From assembly GCF_018678075.1 (NCBI RefSeq), contig NZ_JAHHIR010000030.1, forward strand, positions 1 to 64,000: a stretch of 64,000 bases of DNA, given 5' to 3'. Of this stretch, positions 63,440 to 64,000 are shown in pieces. Numbering within the stretch: position 1 is the first letter of the stretch; each line of letters starts with the position of its first letter. Source of the stretch: Epibacterium ulvae. GTDB taxonomy: Bacteria > Pseudomonadota > Alphaproteobacteria > Rhodobacterales > Rhodobacteraceae. Both the position numbers and the translations under genes were made by a program. The notes under the pieces were generated by a model that made no database searches, was not told the DNA's origin, and saw only the letters and a program-made list of their open reading frames with translations.

Positions 63440-64000
63440 TTACAGGTTGTCTTCGACCCTAAAGCCCGCAGGGATGGTATCGATCCCCTCAAGGATCAGG
63501 TCCGCCATGACGGCGGCCACCTTGGGGGCCATGCCAAAGCCGATCTTGAAGCCGCCGTTGGCGATGAAATGTCCGGTCCGGTTCGGCCAGGGGCCAATCA
63601 TCGGAGCACGGGATTTGGCACGCGGCCGCACGCCGGCCCAGCGTTCCAGAACGCGCGCCTGCGCCAGTTGCGGCATCGCCTGGATCGCGCGGGCGTGGAC
63701 CTCATCCAGTTGCGCGTCCGTGTCGTTGGGGGTGTCAAATGTCCGTTCGCTGGTGGAACCGATGGCCGTGGTGCCATTGGCATGCGGGATGACATGCAGA
63801 CTATCGGCAAAAAGCTGCGGCTTGTCCCGCGCGTCAAAATCCAGCAGCAGTGACTGCCCCTTCACACCGTTCCCAACAGGTTTTCCCAAGTGTTCTGAGA
63901 GGGACAGCAACCCGTGATAGCCCGTTGCATGAACCACGCGGCCCATATCATCGCCGGTGGACTGAACTTCACATCCTTGGGCCTTGAGGGCGGCGACCAG
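63440..64000 (-). CDS. FAD-dependent oxidoreductase (D-amino acid oxidase type), C-terminal part
   Basis: A minus-strand gene that runs off the right edge; the last 186 codons are present and the N-terminal FAD fold is missing. The visible part has RVVHATGYHGLLSLSEHLG, QSLLLDFDARDKPQLFADSL, PHANGTTAIGSTSERTFD and the FAD C-terminal GHFIANGGFKIGFGMAPKVA, as in DAAO/glycine oxidase-type enzymes. Substrate unknown. A short CCCGC-N6-GCGGG hairpin (63412-63427) lies after its stop. Confidence 0.82.
   Translation of the reverse strand: MVAALKAQGCEVQSTGDDMGRVVHATGYHGLLSLSEHLGKPVGNGVKGQSLLLDFDARDKPQLFADSLHVIPHANGTTAIGSTSERTFDTPNDTDAQLDEVHARAIQAMPQLAQARVLERWAGVRPRAKSRAPMIGPWPNRTGHFIANGGFKIGFGMAPKVAAVMADLILEGIDTIPAGFRVEDNL

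Overview
The window is chromosomal DNA from a marine alphaproteobacterium of the Roseobacter group (Rhodobacterales). I infer this from the gene content (glcDEF, leuCD/leuB, amtB-glnK, mlaA-mlaC, fadH, RsfS-RlmH, a DUF1523 protein, a GT14/DUF5928 glycosyltransferase, creatinase), from the moderately high GC, and from short AGGA-type ribosome binding sites. The genus cannot be fixed from the sequence alone. Most of the window is dense core genome with short operons and hairpin terminators. The accessory features are a decayed island beside a tRNA-Pro gene, a composite palindromic repeat and a small AT-rich gene.

Layout. 1-2.5 kb: tail of an ABC permease, then a TauE/SafE-type exporter and an aldehyde dehydrogenase in one minus-strand operon, with two MocR/TauR-like boxes in front. 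2.6-4.6 kb: decayed island on the 3' side of tRNA-Pro(CGG), holding an SGNH-hydrolase fragment, a frameshifted IS3-family element, a small helix-turn-helix gene and an open frame cut off at the tRNA end. 4.7-11.3 kb: DMT transporter, then leucine biosynthesis (leuC-leuD, and leuB) interrupted by an exported nuclease/phosphatase and a membrane protein. 11.6-13.8 kb: rsfS-rlmH and two conserved genes of unknown role. 13.8-17.8 kb: glycolate oxidase glcDEF behind a palindromic operator. 17.8-20.2 kb: two tandem exported trypsin-like proteases behind a perfect CtrA-type site, then an hsp20 gene with an RpoH-like promoter and a ROSE-like RNA thermometer.

20.3-33 kb: large secreted phytase-like esterase with a Pho-box-like repeat; semialdehyde dehydrogenase divergent from a creatinase; DUF1523 protein; GT14/DUF5928 glycosyltransferase divergent from a sulfotransferase; nested palindromes; ilvD; a BenE transporter divergent from an XRE-cupin regulator with two shared operator-like sites. 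33-45.4 kb: smpB, sseA-aminotransferase, amtB-glnK, a class A penicillin-binding protein, mlaA-mlaC, a type I secretion ATPase and adaptor without an outer-membrane partner or substrate, and a RidA protein.

45.5-64 kb: acyltransferase-phhB, peroxiredoxin, ferredoxin-reductase-rsmD, HAD phosphatase, AT-rich lipoprotein, map, sfsA, cinA-GNAT-ompA, LysR regulator, fadH, rppH, nth-adenosine kinase, an Ada-like repair protein lacking the N-terminal Cys domain, an OmpA lipoprotein, an FMN reductase and a truncated FAD oxidoreductase.

The genes fit a heterotroph using small organic and nitrogen compounds (glycolate, creatine, ammonium, perhaps sulfonates). I did not find a clear new defence or secretion system. 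The best leads are regulatory (the ROSE element, the MocR-type boxes, the CtrA site before paired proteases) and the tRNA-Pro island.
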